DNA from: a virus
Virus record (IMG/VR): IMGVR_UViG_3300046798_000030
Location: 1 to 38,723 of that record
Length of the DNA stretch: 38,723 nucleotides
Reading direction: 5' to 3' (one strand)
In this document: in pieces, positions 1 to 7,467 of the stretch
Numbering within the stretch: position 1 is the stretch's first letter
Layout of the letters: each line of letters opens with the position of its first letter
Notes under the pieces: model-generated
What the model was told of the DNA's origin: nothing
The model's input: only the letters and a program-made list of their open reading frames with translations
Databases searched by the model: none
Position numbers and translations under genes: made by a program

Positions 1-1
1 T

Positions 2-1975
2 TCGACCAAACAGAACACCTACACAGACGCCACAGCCTCTACAGCGAGGACTAATCCGATAGTCTTGGATTCAGGTGGGAACATCCCTGGAAATGGGGAA
101 GTCTGGATAGCCTCAACAGCGAAGTTCGTTCTAGCACCTTCAAACGATACCGACCCGCCTGCTTCGCCTTACTGGTCGAGGGACAACCTACCGGGGGTCA
201 ACGATCCTTCACAGGTTCAGAGCGAATGGATACCCAGTGGTCTGACTCCGACTTTTGTAAGTGGGTCTAGTTTCATCTTCTCAGGAGATCAGACTGGGAC
301 TTTCACCACTGGTAGACGACTGAAGACACTGAATACTGCTGGGACGTTCTACAGCACTATAAGTACTTCTGTCTTCTCAGCTTCTACGACTATTGGAATT
401 CAAAGCGACACCATAGGAATAGATTCAGGACTTAGTGCGGTCAGTTATGGACTCATAAATCCTAAAAATACCTCTCTGCCTCTCATTGTTAGCGTCTTGA
501 ATTTCGGAGCCAAGGGAGATGGGGTAACGGATGATACGGCGGCGATACAGGCGGCGGTTACGGCTGCATTGGGCAGATCGCTGTACTTCCCGCCTGGGTT
601 TTATGTTATCAACTCGGAAATCACCATCTCCGGGTCGATCACTATTTTCGGCGCAGGCGTGGAGATTTCTGTAATTCAGCTTGGTACGACTACGCAAAAC
701 GGATTCAACATCGCGTGTGATTCTTCAGTTCACTTTCGTGATATGAAAGTCTTTGGAGGAGCTTCTCAAACTGCGGGAGCTGCGATCAAAGTCAATGGCG
801 CAACCAATGGGGTGACGACCAATCTAAACAGCACATTCGAGAACCTTCTTTTCTCTCAGTGCTGGAACAGCATCGAGTTCATTTCTGTTGCATCCGCGAG
901 AATTCACAACTGTGTCATAAACGGAATCCTGAATGTTGGTGTCACCGTTCAAGACACCGTAAATGCCGATTCCACTCCGAGTTGGATTACTGATTGTGCA
1001 TTCTTCGGGAATAGTTCTTCCGCTTCCCTGAAAGGAATAAGCCATCTCAGCGGTGGCGGATTGCGTGTAGTGAATAACTACTTCAACACTCTCGGGGCAG
1101 CCTACCATATGAATTGGGGCTCTACCGTTGGATCATCTCAAATAAGGATTGCAAATAACACGGTAGACAGCAATCAACAAGTCGGCGGTTTTATTTTCGA
1201 TAGATCGACTGCAAGTGGCGGGATTGCTGGCATCTCTATCGTCGGCAACTATCTATTTACGAACACTGTTACTCCAGCGATATGGTTCAAGAAAAACGAT
1301 CCTGGCGTATTCGTGAATACAACTCTCAACGGCAATAATTTCATTCTAAGTGGTGGCGGAACTGGTATTCAAATAGACGGCGGTATCGCATATGAAATTT
1401 GCGGGAATCAATTTACAGGACCAACGGGGACAGGTATCGCTACTGTAAATTCGACTGCCACCTCAATACAGATTGGACCGAATCAATTCACCAACATTTC
1501 TACTGCCTATTCTATAAACACGGCATCGCAGATAACGCCGACTGCCATTCACGGCACTGGGTCAAATGACAACGCTAACGCTAGTGATATTGGAGAGTAT
1601 TCGACCGCGACTATAGCAACTGGTTCTTCTCTTTCCCTTACAAGCCCGAATGCCCTGAATGTCACTAACTTTACCCTTACTCCTGGAGACTGGGATGTGT
1701 GGGGGGTGATTGATTATCTTGCTGGCGGGGCCACTACTTTCACCGTGATGAAGTCAGGGATCAGCACTACGAGCGCGACTATAGGCTCTCAGGATACTTT
1801 CACCAATCTCGCTCTGGCCGGAACATTAGCCGCTGCCTCTGATATGGCTCAGACCACCCCGACTGTCAGAATATCTATTGCAAGCAGCACTATAGTCTAT
1901 TTGGTCGCGCAAGTTACTTTCGCTGTAAGCACGCTTAAAGTCTATGGGTCTATCTTTGCAAGAAGGGTGAGATGA
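2..1975 (+). CDS. Tailspike/tail fibre with pectate-lyase-type beta-helix (5' end outside window)
   Basis: The frame is open from base 2 with no stop, and the residues before the first possible start (TTG at 65) already look like a podovirus tail-protein head-binding segment (NPIVLDSGGNIPGNGEVW). The gene therefore starts upstream of the window. A pectate-lyase-like beta-helix opens with VLNFGAKGDGVTDDTAAIQ and runs through many N-rich rungs. The last ~130 residues form a beta-rich C-terminal domain (after DIGEYSTATIATGSSL) typical of receptor-binding fibre tips. Probable role is host surface recognition and polysaccharide cleavage. The endolysin start overlaps its stop by 4 bp. Catalytic residues cannot be assigned by eye. 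Confidence 0.85.
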   Translation, partial: STKQNTYTDATASTARTNPIVLDSGGNIPGNGEVWIASTAKFVLAPSNDTDPPASPYWSRDNLPGVNDPSQVQSEWIPSGLTPTFVSGSSFIFSGDQTGTFTTGRRLKTLNTAGTFYSTISTSVFSASTTIGIQSDTIGIDSGLSAVSYGLINPKNTSLPLIVSVLNFGAKGDGVTDDTAAIQAAVTAALGRSLYFPPGFYVINSEITISGSITIFGAGVEISVIQLGTTTQNGFNIACDSSVHFRDMKVFGGASQTAGAAIKVNGATNGVTTNLNSTFENLLFSQCWNSIEFISVASARIHNCVINGILNVGVTVQDTVNADSTPSWITDCAFFGNSSSASLKGISHLSGGGLRVVNNYFNTLGAAYHMNWGSTVGSSQIRIANNTVDSNQQVGGFIFDRSTASGGIAGISIVGNYLFTNTVTPAIWFKKNDPGVFVNTTLNGNNFILSGGGTGIQIDGGIAYEICGNQFTGPTGTGIATVNSTATSIQIGPNQFTNISTAYSINTASQITPTAIHGTGSNDNANASDIGEYSTATIATGSSLSLTSPNALNVTNFTLTPGDWDVWGVIDYLAGGATTFTVMKSGISTTSATIGSQDTFTNLALAGTLAAASDMAQTTPTVRISIASSTIVYLVAQVTFAVSTLKVYGSIFARRVR

Positions 1976-2421
1976 TCCTCTCCAAATCCTTCACTCTTGA
2001 GGCTCTGACCTTCTCCGAGATAGCCGAACGCAGAGGAATATCCAATGTCCCAAACGATGAACAGATCGCCAATCTCACAGAGCTTGCACAAAGTCTTGAG
2101 CGGGTTAGAGACCTGGTTGGGGAACTTCACATCTCCTCCGGGTTCAGAAGTCCCAAGCTCAATACAGTCATCGGAGGTTCAGTTAATAGCGCCCACACTC
2201 AGGGATATGCGGCAGATTTTACGGCCTCTGGATTCGGGAGTCCGCTCGATGTCTGCAAAGCGATTGAAGGCTCTGGAATATCTTATGACCAGCTTATATT
2301 GGAGGGAGGCCTTTCAGGATGGACGCACTTTAGCATCGCACCAAGTATGCGTAGAGAAATTCTTACGGCGACGTTTGCTAGCGGGAAAGTGACTTACACA
2401 GACGGCCTGACAAGCAGTTAA
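1972..2421 (+). CDS. Peptidoglycan peptidase of the M15 family (endolysin)
   Basis: A 149-aa protein with the zinc-peptidase M15 pattern: SAHTQGYAAD supplies H75 and D82, and GWTHFS supplies H119. These are the usual three zinc ligands. The preceding ISSGFRSP segment is also typical of the Peptidase_M15_3 type. It would cleave peptide cross-links of the host wall during lysis. There is no signal peptide, so it should depend on the holin encoded just downstream. The ATG overlaps the tailspike stop (ATGA), suggesting coupled translation. Confidence 0.85.
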   Translation: MILSKSFTLEALTFSEIAERRGISNVPNDEQIANLTELAQSLERVRDLVGELHISSGFRSPKLNTVIGGSVNSAHTQGYAADFTASGFGSPLDVCKAIEGSGISYDQLILEGGLSGWTHFSIAPSMRREILTATFASGKVTYTDGLTSS

Positions 2422-2437
2422 GAACGAGAGGGGTGTA

Positions 2438-2785
2438 ATGGGTGAACTACAGTTCTATCGTGATATAGCGACTGGTGTGCTTGGGATACTAGTCCTCATA
2501 ATCGGATATCTATGGAAGACTACGGCGGATGACGTGAAATCAAAACTCAGTAGAGATGAATTCAAGTCCTATCTGGATGATGCCAAGGAATCCAGAGAAG
2601 CATTGAAGACCTCGATTATCAAGCTGTTCGAGAAGGCTGATAATCACGAGAAACTGGACGCTGCCAGATTTGAAGTGATTACCAAAGACTTCAACGGCGG
2701 GGTGGGGCGTTTGGCCGAAAAGATAAATGACGTTCAGGTCAACATCCTGACCCAGCTTAACAACAAGATGGACAAGGGGAAATAA
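2438..2785 (+). CDS. Small membrane-anchored coiled-coil protein, lysis cassette
   Basis: A 115-aa protein with one N-terminal membrane segment (residues ~11-27, LGILVLIIGYLW) followed by a charged, helical, probably coiled-coil tail. It lies between endolysin and holin, and its stop overlaps the holin start, so a role in lysis (inner-membrane spanin-like or a holin accessory) is likely. It lacks a recognisable Rz signature and no o-spanin is seen nearby. GAGAGGGGTGTA upstream serves as ribosome binding site. Function is inferred only from topology and neighbours. Confidence 0.7.
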   Translation: MGELQFYRDIATGVLGILVLIIGYLWKTTADDVKSKLSRDEFKSYLDDAKESREALKTSIIKLFEKADNHEKLDAARFEVITKDFNGGVGRLAEKINDVQVNILTQLNNKMDKGK

Positions 2786-3327
2786 TGGCCTTCAACTGGA
2801 AGTCGCTCGTAAGTAGCGTGGCTCCTACCCTAGCGACTGCGCTAGGTGGCCCACTAGCTGGGATGGCTGTTCAGGCTATCGGAGGGGCTTTGGGGCTTTC
2901 AGACTCCACGGAGCAGAACATCTCTGCTGCGCTTGCGGGAGCGAAGCCTGACGACCTGTTGAAATTGAAGCAGGCCGACCAGGACTTCGCAGAGAAGATG
3001 CGGCAAATGGACGTTGATCTTGAGAAACTTGCTATTGAAGACCGTGCTTCGGCACGTCAAAGGGAAGCGTCGGTAAAGGACAAGACGCCTTCGATTCTTG
3101 CTTACCTTATCATCGGAGGATTCTTCCTCATGTCTGGCGCGATGATCTATTGCATCATGGTGCTTCCAGAACTCACAGCGAAGATACCGCAGTCTGGATG
3201 GCTGCTCATCGGTAGCGTGTACGGGTATCTCGCTGCTGAAGCCAAATCCGCCGGGAACTACTACTTCGGAAGTTCTGCGAGCTCGAAGGAAAAAGACGCG
3301 ACCATCTCTGAGATCGCTAAGTCCTAG
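2785..3327 (+). CDS. Holin of the three-TM (GTA_holin_3TM-like) family
   Basis: A 180-aa protein. It starts with a glycine/alanine-rich amphipathic region (residues ~8-37), followed by a charged helix. A conserved-looking stretch RASARQREASVKDKTPSILAYL leads into TM segments at ~104-127 and ~138-154. The tail contains YYFGSSASSKEKD. This arrangement matches the holin family first described in gene transfer agents and common in phages. It would permeabilise the inner membrane and release the M15 endolysin. The stop codon abuts the stop of the convergent minus-strand gene, leaving no room for a terminator between them. Confidence 0.75.
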   Translation: MAFNWKSLVSSVAPTLATALGGPLAGMAVQAIGGALGLSDSTEQNISAALAGAKPDDLLKLKQADQDFAEKMRQMDVDLEKLAIEDRASARQREASVKDKTPSILAYLIIGGFFLMSGAMIYCIMVLPELTAKIPQSGWLLIGSVYGYLAAEAKSAGNYYFGSSASSKEKDATISEIAKS

Positions 3328-4062
3328 TCACTTCTGGCAGACCTTAGCATCCACTCCCACTGCTGGGTCGGTGAACTGAGCGTTGTCGCAGACATAACTC
3401 CCCGCGGCGAGCGTCTGCTGAACGAATCGGTTAGTCGCTATTTCTCCATATCTGACTAGCGTTGTCGCGGAGAGCGTGAAGCTTTGATGCTGGGTAGCGA
3501 TCGTCGTCCAGGTTGTAGGTGGAGGAGGCGGTGGTGGGATTGGAGTGACAGTGAGGTCTGGAATGGTCGAAGCTAGAACTCCAGGCTGGGCGCACCTGAA
3601 ACGACCTTGACCCGCTGGAGACCATGAGACCTTCAAAGTCGTGAGATCGAAGTTCCAGCCCTGACCAGGAATGTCGTAACGACACCCTAGCTTCTGCCCA
3701 GCTGGTATTACCACCGGAGTCGTGAAGGGAAATCTCCAAGTCATCGAAGACATCTGCTGCCAACCTACTACTCCTGACATGGTGATGGTTGCTCTCACTG
3801 AAGACGCTGTAGTCGGAGTTGTCTTGCTCCCAGGTAGGTCTACCAGAATCAACGAGTCGTTCGCCAGATTGAACGAGACCGGGACTGAAGTTCCGACAAG
3901 CGCCAGTGAACCTCCAGAATTAGCAGCTTCGAGCTGGACTTTTATATTGATGGAAGCGCCTTGAAGCTCTGAAAACGGAGCCCTTAGAGAAGCGGCTGGA
4001 GCGTCTACTGAGAGTTGGGCTTGGGCGGTGAGCGGAAGTAGAGCAAGTAGCAGGATTTTCAT
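3328..4062 (-). CDS. Secreted protein with signal peptide; unknown function
   Basis: A 244-aa protein when started at 4062, where TTGGAGGCTCA gives a good ribosome site; an ATG 18 bases upstream lacks one. Residues 1-16 (MKILLLALLPLTAQAQ) form a short Sec signal peptide. The middle is beta-rich. A proline linker (PIPPPPPPPTTW) leads to a ~55-residue C-terminal module containing VRYGE and YVCDNAQFTDPAVGV. This resembles the small VRYG...C-N...F-DP...C module I know from secreted bacterial and phage proteins. Four cysteines lie in the mature part and may form disulphides. It is the last gene of the leftward operon and overlaps the preceding stop by 4 bp. An export role is secure; the target is unknown. 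Confidence 0.75.
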   Translation of the reverse strand: MKILLLALLPLTAQAQLSVDAPAASLRAPFSELQGASINIKVQLEAANSGGSLALVGTSVPVSFNLANDSLILVDLPGSKTTPTTASSVRATITMSGVVGWQQMSSMTWRFPFTTPVVIPAGQKLGCRYDIPGQGWNFDLTTLKVSWSPAGQGRFRCAQPGVLASTIPDLTVTPIPPPPPPPTTWTTIATQHQSFTLSATTLVRYGEIATNRFVQQTLAAGSYVCDNAQFTDPAVGVDAKVCQK

Positions 4063-4229
4063 TGAGCCTCCAAGAAACATCGGTCACATACTACCAAGTT
4101 CCACCCGTTTTCCTGGGGTATAGTTTTGGCAGGCCAGTAGATCGAATTGAAACACCTCCCGCAAAGACCTAAGAAAAGAACCCCCGGAGTCTTTTGCCTT
4201 CTGCCTGTTGGGAGTTCACCTGGATTCAC
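4059..4229 (-). CDS. Small zinc-ribbon protein (two CxxC)
   Basis: A 56-aa protein starting at a GTG that overlaps the upstream stop (GTGA). It ends in an ATGA overlap with the next gene. The tail has CGRCF and, ~24 residues later, CDRCF, a typical four-cysteine zinc-ribbon. A longer reading frame to 4373 exists, but its N-terminal part lies antiphase inside the upstream gene and is unlikely to be used. Function unknown; probably a nucleic-acid or protein-binding accessory protein. Confidence 0.6.
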   Translation of the reverse strand: MNPGELPTGRRQKTPGVLFLGLCGRCFNSIYWPAKTIPQENGWNLVVCDRCFLEAQ

Positions 4230-4819
4230 TTCGCCGCCTCTCTCACCTTCGCGCGGAGGGCTTCCCATTCGTGCGTGGAGACAGTTTTCAGGAAGTGATC
4301 CGTCATGGTAAGGATCATCCCCCACTCCTCCCTCGACAGCGAGGGGGCGGCAACCTGCTCTGCCAACCTGCAATAGCTTGTTCCCTCTTTGTCGGTGACG
4401 ATATAGGGACAGACAGGCGCACCCTCGGCTACCTCTGCGGGGGCGGCACGGTCTTTGAGCGCGTCCTCGTATCCTTCGAAATAGGCTTTGCGTAATTCAT
4501 CTGGCGCAGCCGCCGTCTTCCCCTCCTCGTTCTTCGGATTGAGGGACTGCGAGAGGTCATCGAGGGCGCTGGTCAATGTACCGACGCTTAAATAACCGCG
4601 CAGTTTCATATCATTCCTCATCCTGCCTACGTTCAGCACGATCGCCTCCCGCATGGCCTCGGCTTGCAGGCCCTTGAGGGCGAGGTCGCAGAGGGCGTTC
4701 TGCCGTTCAGGAGTCGGTATCCATGAGTCCATAGTGCCATGACCATAGGCGTGATCTGGGCGAGCATCCTCTATTTCTTTCTTGGTCAGCACTTGGAGGT
4801 CTTGCAGAGTGATGGTCAT
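4226..4819 (-). CDS. Conserved phage hypothetical protein
   Basis: A 197-aa, mostly helical, soluble protein. I chose the ATG at 4819 (MTITLQDLQVL) because the upstream zinc-ribbon gene ends 2 bases before it. The longer frame would overlap that gene completely. The C-terminal third contains VCPYIVTDKEGTSYCRLAEQ, a short cysteine-bearing motif I recognise from various phage accessory proteins of unknown function. No catalytic motif is seen. It belongs to the leftward operon. Confidence 0.65.
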   Translation of the reverse strand: MTITLQDLQVLTKKEIEDARPDHAYGHGTMDSWIPTPERQNALCDLALKGLQAEAMREAIVLNVGRMRNDMKLRGYLSVGTLTSALDDLSQSLNPKNEEGKTAAAPDELRKAYFEGYEDALKDRAAPAEVAEGAPVCPYIVTDKEGTSYCRLAEQVAAPSLSREEWGMILTMTDHFLKTVSTHEWEALRAKVREAAK

Positions 4820-4821
4820 GG

Positions 4822-4956
4822 CTACCATCCTGTCCGATGACGGTGGCACTTCCAGCAGAATCCTGCGTCCTCGGGATTCTCTGTACCGCACTTGCAAAGC
4901 CAAGACAGTAGTCTCGCTATCTGGTCTAGCTGGTCGCGCAACTCTTTAGTGTTCAT
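4822..4956 (-). CDS. Mini zinc-ribbon protein (44 aa)
   Basis: ATG at 4956 and TAG at 4824-4822, with the next gene starting 2 bases later. The protein MNTKELRDQLDQIARLLSWL is a helix, followed by CKCG...FCWKC, a clear CxC/CxxC zinc-ribbon. The start codon is the 3' end of a dispersed 37-bp element (AGATCAAATG) found at other sites in the window. This suggests a shared leader for translation or control. Small size makes the call moderate, but the cysteine pattern and tight spacing support it. Confidence 0.65.
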   Translation of the reverse strand: MNTKELRDQLDQIARLLSWLCKCGTENPEDAGFCWKCHRHRTGW

Positions 4957-4990
4957 TTGATCTCACTTTGTGGTTGGCTTCTATCCAAGA
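4954..4990 (-). repeat. Dispersed leader element, copy A
   Basis: Read on the minus strand: TCTTGGATAGAAGC, a variable middle, then AGTGAGATCAAATG, where ATG is the start of the 44-aa zinc-ribbon gene. Related copies lie near 6306-6343, 7154-7187, 7909-7944 and, inverted, 10478-10512. Conserved ends with a variable core suggest a regulatory or leader element. Confidence 0.55.
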
Positions 4991-5311
4991 CTAAAGTTTC
5001 TGTCTCTCATTAGCTTGCTCGCTACGCCATACCTCTATTTTGACCGCCGCCGCTTCCCGGAGGTAACGCGCTTTTTCGTCTTCGTAGATCGCCAATTTAA
5101 GGGCTTCCAGATGATTCTTGTATCGGAGGTCACTATAGGCATATCTTTCTTGGGCGTTGACCGGCTCCGCAAGGTGTTCAGACATAACCATTGCCTTGAC
5201 GACCCTTGAGTAATCGTCCAGATATAGCCTGGAAGCTCTGGCATTGGCAGCATCCAAAGCAGTGTCCCTGAGGTAGTCAAGTGCCTTCTCCAGTGCTTCG
5301 TCGCTTACCAC
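4991..5311 (-). CDS. Conserved phage protein of the early/recombination region
   Basis: A 106-aa, highly helical and charged protein beginning at a GTG (5311) with AAAAGGAAAT as ribosome site. Segments such as KALDYLRDTALDAANARA, YLDDYSRVVKAMVM and AQERYAYSDLRYKNHLEAL match a small protein family common in phage early regions beside annealing or single-strand-binding genes. The function has not, to my knowledge, been established. Its upstream neighbour is the putative annealing protein, with a 39-base gap. Confidence 0.75.
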   Translation of the reverse strand: MVSDEALEKALDYLRDTALDAANARASRLYLDDYSRVVKAMVMSEHLAEPVNAQERYAYSDLRYKNHLEALKLAIYEDEKARYLREAAAVKIEVWRSEQANERQKL

Positions 5312-5350
5312 GCCATTTCCTTTTACGTTCCCGCTCGTATTCCTTCTTCT

Positions 5351-5953
5351 TCAACTCGCGGAAGGTGAGGAGGTATTTCCAGACGCCTGCTGTCTTTTGA
5401 TTGCCGACTTCTGCTTTGAGTCGAACTGTATCCACAGAGCTATCTTCTCCTCATTGTCAAAAGGGGGATTGGCGTTCTCTATTACGTGTACTACTTCAGC
5501 TACCTTCCCCTCAGTTAGTAAGTCCTTACAATACGTAGCGGTATCGAATACCCTTTGTTGCTGTTTAGCTGTTAGAGACTCAAGTACGCCTGTAGAGGGC
5601 TGTATGCCCTTCTGCTGCGTTATAGCGTTAGCTACCTCGTCAGCACTGGCAAACTCCGTCCCGACGTAACCTAGGGCCGCTAGAGCCCTTCCTATGGCAC
5701 TTGTTTCAGCGTTCTCCAAAGCCGAAGTCTTGTTTATCTGGCTGGAGGCCCGTTTTTCCTCAGAGTGGCCCGTAGCCTTCAAGACTCCCTTCTCGTCTAG
5801 GACTGACGCCTTCATGACCACCGTTTCATCGTCCCTATGGAGTATCTCTGTTGCGATGCACCAATCCCCATGGTCTCCTCGGAACTGATCCACCCGTAAG
5901 GCAACTGTCAGGTAGGATTTCCCATGTATCTTGACCTTGCCGGTATCGCTCAT
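5351..5953 (-). CDS. Putative ssDNA-annealing / recombination protein
   Basis: A 200-aa protein (ATG at 5953; a GTG one codon earlier is possible; GGAGGAGTG precedes). The N-terminal domain begins KIHGKSYLTVALRVDQFR and continues through CIATEIL and VVMKASVLDEKGVLKATGH to SALENAETSAIGRALAALGY and FASADEVANAI. This alternation, with the A-L-E-N-A-E-T-S-A-I-G-R-A-L block, is characteristic of phage Rad52-like/ERF-type annealing proteins and relatives. The C-terminal ~80 residues are helical and less conserved. It would anneal single strands during phage replication. Assignment to a precise subfamily needs a profile search. Confidence 0.6.
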   Translation of the reverse strand: MSDTGKVKIHGKSYLTVALRVDQFRGDHGDWCIATEILHRDDETVVMKASVLDEKGVLKATGHSEEKRASSQINKTSALENAETSAIGRALAALGYVGTEFASADEVANAITQQKGIQPSTGVLESLTAKQQQRVFDTATYCKDLLTEGKVAEVVHVIENANPPFDNEEKIALWIQFDSKQKSAIKRQQASGNTSSPSAS

Positions 5954-6114
5954 CACTCCTCCAGTTTCTTCGCGTCTAAGGTTGGTTCGGCCTTAGTAAA
6001 TCCACACCTTCTGCATGTGTAGTAAAGACCCTCATGGGAGTAATACTCCTCTACTTGCGCGCCGTATCTTGGGCCGCTGATTTCACTCGACCCGCATTTG
6101 GGACATTTGGTCAT
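5953..6114 (-). CDS. Small zinc-ribbon protein (53 aa)
   Basis: The ATG at 6114 overlaps the upstream stop (ATGA), and the TGA overlaps the start of the annealing-protein gene. It opens MTKCPKCGSSEISGPRYG and, ~28 residues later, has YTCRRCGFTKAEP: a complete CxxC...CxxC zinc ribbon spanning most of the protein. Because it is coupled directly to the putative annealing protein, it may assist that protein on DNA, but this is inference from position. Confidence 0.7.
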   Translation of the reverse strand: MTKCPKCGSSEISGPRYGAQVEEYYSHEGLYYTCRRCGFTKAEPTLDAKKLEE

Positions 6115-6326
6115 TTCACCCCCAGAGCCCACTTGAGGAGCTTGATATCGGCTTCGGAGGATGCCGCGCCAAACTCATTCCACGCGCGACAGTCAGTATG
6201 ATCTTCCAACATCCTATCCCAAGCCTCTTGTATCTCACTTTGGAGTCTTTCCCTATCTTGGGATTGAGCTTGTTCGTCGGAACGGAAACTAACTTCCTGT
6301 TGGGACATTTGATCTGTCTGTGTCAT
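6111..6326 (-). CDS. Small hypothetical protein, Q/E-rich
   Basis: A 71-aa protein (ATG at 6326 preceded by TTGGAGAAGCAACC). An alternative ATG at 6308 (MSQQEV) is the one that lines up with the dispersed leader element (copy D), so the true start is uncertain. The sequence is glutamine- and glutamate-rich at the N-terminus and ends helical with LKWALGVK. No known domain. Stop overlaps the next gene by 4 bp. Confidence 0.55.
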   Translation of the reverse strand: MTQTDQMSQQEVSFRSDEQAQSQDRERLQSEIQEAWDRMLEDHTDCRAWNEFGAASSEADIKLLKWALGVK

Positions 6327-6343
6327 GGTTGCTTCTCCAAGAA
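6306..6343 (-). repeat. Dispersed leader element, copy D
   Basis: Minus-strand reading TTCTTGGAGAAGC...ACAGACAGATCAAATG. It carries the same ends as copy A but lies over the first codons of the 71-aa gene rather than strictly before it. Confidence 0.5.
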
Positions 6344-6700
6344 TTAGGCCCAAGCCTTTTTGCCATTGAGATAATGAACGCATACCTCGCGTCCTTTCTT
6401 CATCCAACCACCGAAGGAATTCTTATTCCATTGCTTGTACGGCCTGCCATAGACGCTCGGAGCGGTTTCGCCTTTCTCTGCACACGGTTCATACCACCTA
6501 TCCCCGCAGCAGGGGCAGTCGCCCATACCTGAAGCAACACCATCAAAGTACAACCCTATCTTAGAGGCGCGTTCAAGGACTTCAGCCTTGGACTTGGCCT
6601 CAATGACCACGTGATGGGTAATCCCCTTTTTCAGATCGTAAGAGAAATGCCCGCCACTGTTGTTTTGGCTGAAATGCCAGAATTCACTTTTGCGTTCCAT
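6344..6700 (-). CDS. Conserved phage hypothetical protein with CxCC metal-type motif
   Basis: A 118-aa protein starting MERKSEFWHFSQNNSGG, chosen because TGGAGGAAAG lies just upstream; a longer frame to 6772 lacks this and would overlap the previous gene more. The core reads GGHFSYDLKKGITHHVVIEA, then KAEVLERASKIGLYFDGV and GDCPCCGDRWYEPC, a cysteine cluster that could bind metal. This layout recurs in phage hypothetical proteins that I cannot name functionally. It overlaps the upstream membrane-protein gene by 17 bp. Confidence 0.7.
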   Translation of the reverse strand: MERKSEFWHFSQNNSGGHFSYDLKKGITHHVVIEAKSKAEVLERASKIGLYFDGVASGMGDCPCCGDRWYEPCAEKGETAPSVYGRPYKQWNKNSFGGWMKKGREVCVHYLNGKKAWA

Positions 6701-6968
6701 CTTTCCTCCAGCAGGTGACTTTCCAAAGCGGCCATCCACCCTTATTCCAGAGTGAGACATTGAAAACCGCATCCGCTCTCATTAATACTTTGTCGCACTG
6801 ACTTAAAGACCAAGGCTCCTTGGATTGAGTGGAGACTGTGGCAGCTTGAGAGTCTTGCATTAGTAAGTAGATCACCACTCCTACTAGAAAAGACAGAGCT
6901 AACTTAGCCTGCCATGAAAGTGGGGTTGGAATTCTTTCCCAAGGCTGTACCCAATCTCGGTTTATCAC
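6684..6968 (-). CDS. Single-TM membrane protein, unknown
   Basis: A 94-aa protein starting at GTG (6968) with GCGGAGGCCATC as ribosome site, overlapping the preceding stop (GTGA). One membrane helix at residues ~23-40 (LALSFLVGVVIYLLM). The C-terminal half contains two cysteines and several tryptophans (SLWNKGGWPLWKVTCW), probably periplasmic or folded at the membrane. Function unknown; a superinfection-exclusion or lysis-control role would be guesswork. Confidence 0.55.
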   Translation of the reverse strand: MINRDWVQPWERIPTPLSWQAKLALSFLVGVVIYLLMQDSQAATVSTQSKEPWSLSQCDKVLMRADAVFNVSLWNKGGWPLWKVTCWRKDGTQK

Positions 6969-7156
6969 GATGGCCTCCGCTCTGGATAGGCACGCTCTCG
7001 GTCTTCAGCGTCTTGCTGCTTAAACTCATCGCGCCGTTCCTCTGCCTTTTCCTCCCAGTATGTGGTCTTCGGGTAGAACGCCTCGGTTGCCTTCTTGATC
7101 TCCTCGAAGATGTCGTAGTAGGCTTCGGCAGGTGGGGGCTGCTTGACTGGTTTCAT
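6965..7156 (-). CDS. Small acidic hypothetical protein
   Basis: A 63-aa, strongly charged helical protein (YYDIFEEIKKATEAFYPKTT, then EEKAEERRDEFKQQDAEDRE). The ATG at 7156 is the 3' end of dispersed leader copy B and has AAAGGAAC as ribosome site. It overlaps the next gene by 4 bp. No domain recognised. Confidence 0.6.
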   Translation of the reverse strand: MKPVKQPPPAEAYYDIFEEIKKATEAFYPKTTYWEEKAEERRDEFKQQDAEDRERAYPERRPS

Positions 7157-7187
7157 TTGATCGTTCCTTTGTAGTTACTGCTTCTCC
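7154..7187 (-). repeat. Dispersed leader element, copy B
   Basis: Minus-strand reading GGAGAAGC...AACTACAAAG...CGATCAAATG directly at the start codon of the 63-aa gene. It overlaps the last codons of the preceding gene. Confidence 0.55.
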
Positions 7188-7360
7188 GACTTCAAGGCAG
7201 CGCTGGCTTTAGCACAAGCAGCGGTCAAAGCAGAACGGAATGGCTCACCTACCCTGGACTTGAGCATTACCATCTCTGCATAGGCGGTTTCCAAGGCTTC
7301 CTTGAGCCTGTCCCGCTCCTCAGTCAAGTCCTGTGCTATCGCTTCCCACTTGTAGGTCAT
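7175..7360 (-). CDS. Small coiled-coil protein; first gene of leftward operon
   Basis: A 61-aa helical protein (MTYKWEAIAQDLTEERDRL..., then an alanine-rich tail) with AAGAGGAGCCAGCC as ribosome site. It is the first gene after the leftward promoter at 7388-7416. The heptad-like spacing of L/A residues suggests a coiled coil. Position after the promoter suggests early expression. Function unknown. Confidence 0.6.
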   Translation of the reverse strand: MTYKWEAIAQDLTEERDRLKEALETAYAEMVMLKSRVGEPFRSALTAACAKASAALKSEKQ

Positions 7361-7387
7361 GGCTGGCTCCTCTTACCGTTAGCCTTC

Positions 7388-7416
7388 AGGATAATCCTCC
7401 GTTACCCCCTTGTCAA
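7388..7416 (-). promoter_or_regulatory. Strong sigma70-type promoter, leftward
   Basis: On the minus strand TTGACA (7416-7411) is followed after exactly 17 bp by TATCCT (7393-7388), 28 bases before the ATG at 7360. It should drive the whole leftward operon from 7360 to 3328. It faces away from the rightward promoter at 7434-7461. Confidence 0.7.
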
Positions 7417-7434
7417 GAACTTTCGGTAGGGGGT
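7404..7434. promoter_or_regulatory. Candidate operator between divergent promoters
   Basis: A perfect inverted repeat, ACCCCCT (7404-7410) and AGGGGGT (7428-7434), separated by 17 bp. It spans the interval between the two back-to-back -35 boxes and touches both. The location is ideal for one regulator to control both operons. No protein is shown to bind it. Confidence 0.45.
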
Positions 7435-7461
7435 TGACATTGTCTGTGAAAGGTATATCCT
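7434..7461 (+). promoter_or_regulatory. Sigma70-type promoter, rightward, leaderless
   Basis: TTGACA at 7434-7439 and TATCCT at 7456-7461 with a 16-bp spacer. The expected transcription start (6-7 bases past the -10) falls on or next to the ATG at 7468. The mRNA would therefore have no 5' leader and no Shine-Dalgarno sequence. Confidence 0.65.
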
Positions 7462-7467
7462 CACACC

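Noticed and set aside
4226-4373. N-terminal extension of the 56-aa zinc-ribbon frame
   Set aside because: This part is antiphase inside the 197-aa gene; the GTGA overlap start is preferred.
5277-5435. Minus frame of 52 codons (GTG start) with a strongly basic helix (KKKEYERERKRKW)
   Set aside because: It bridges the gap between two real genes but overlaps both in another frame, and has no ribosome site; may be real, evidence too thin.
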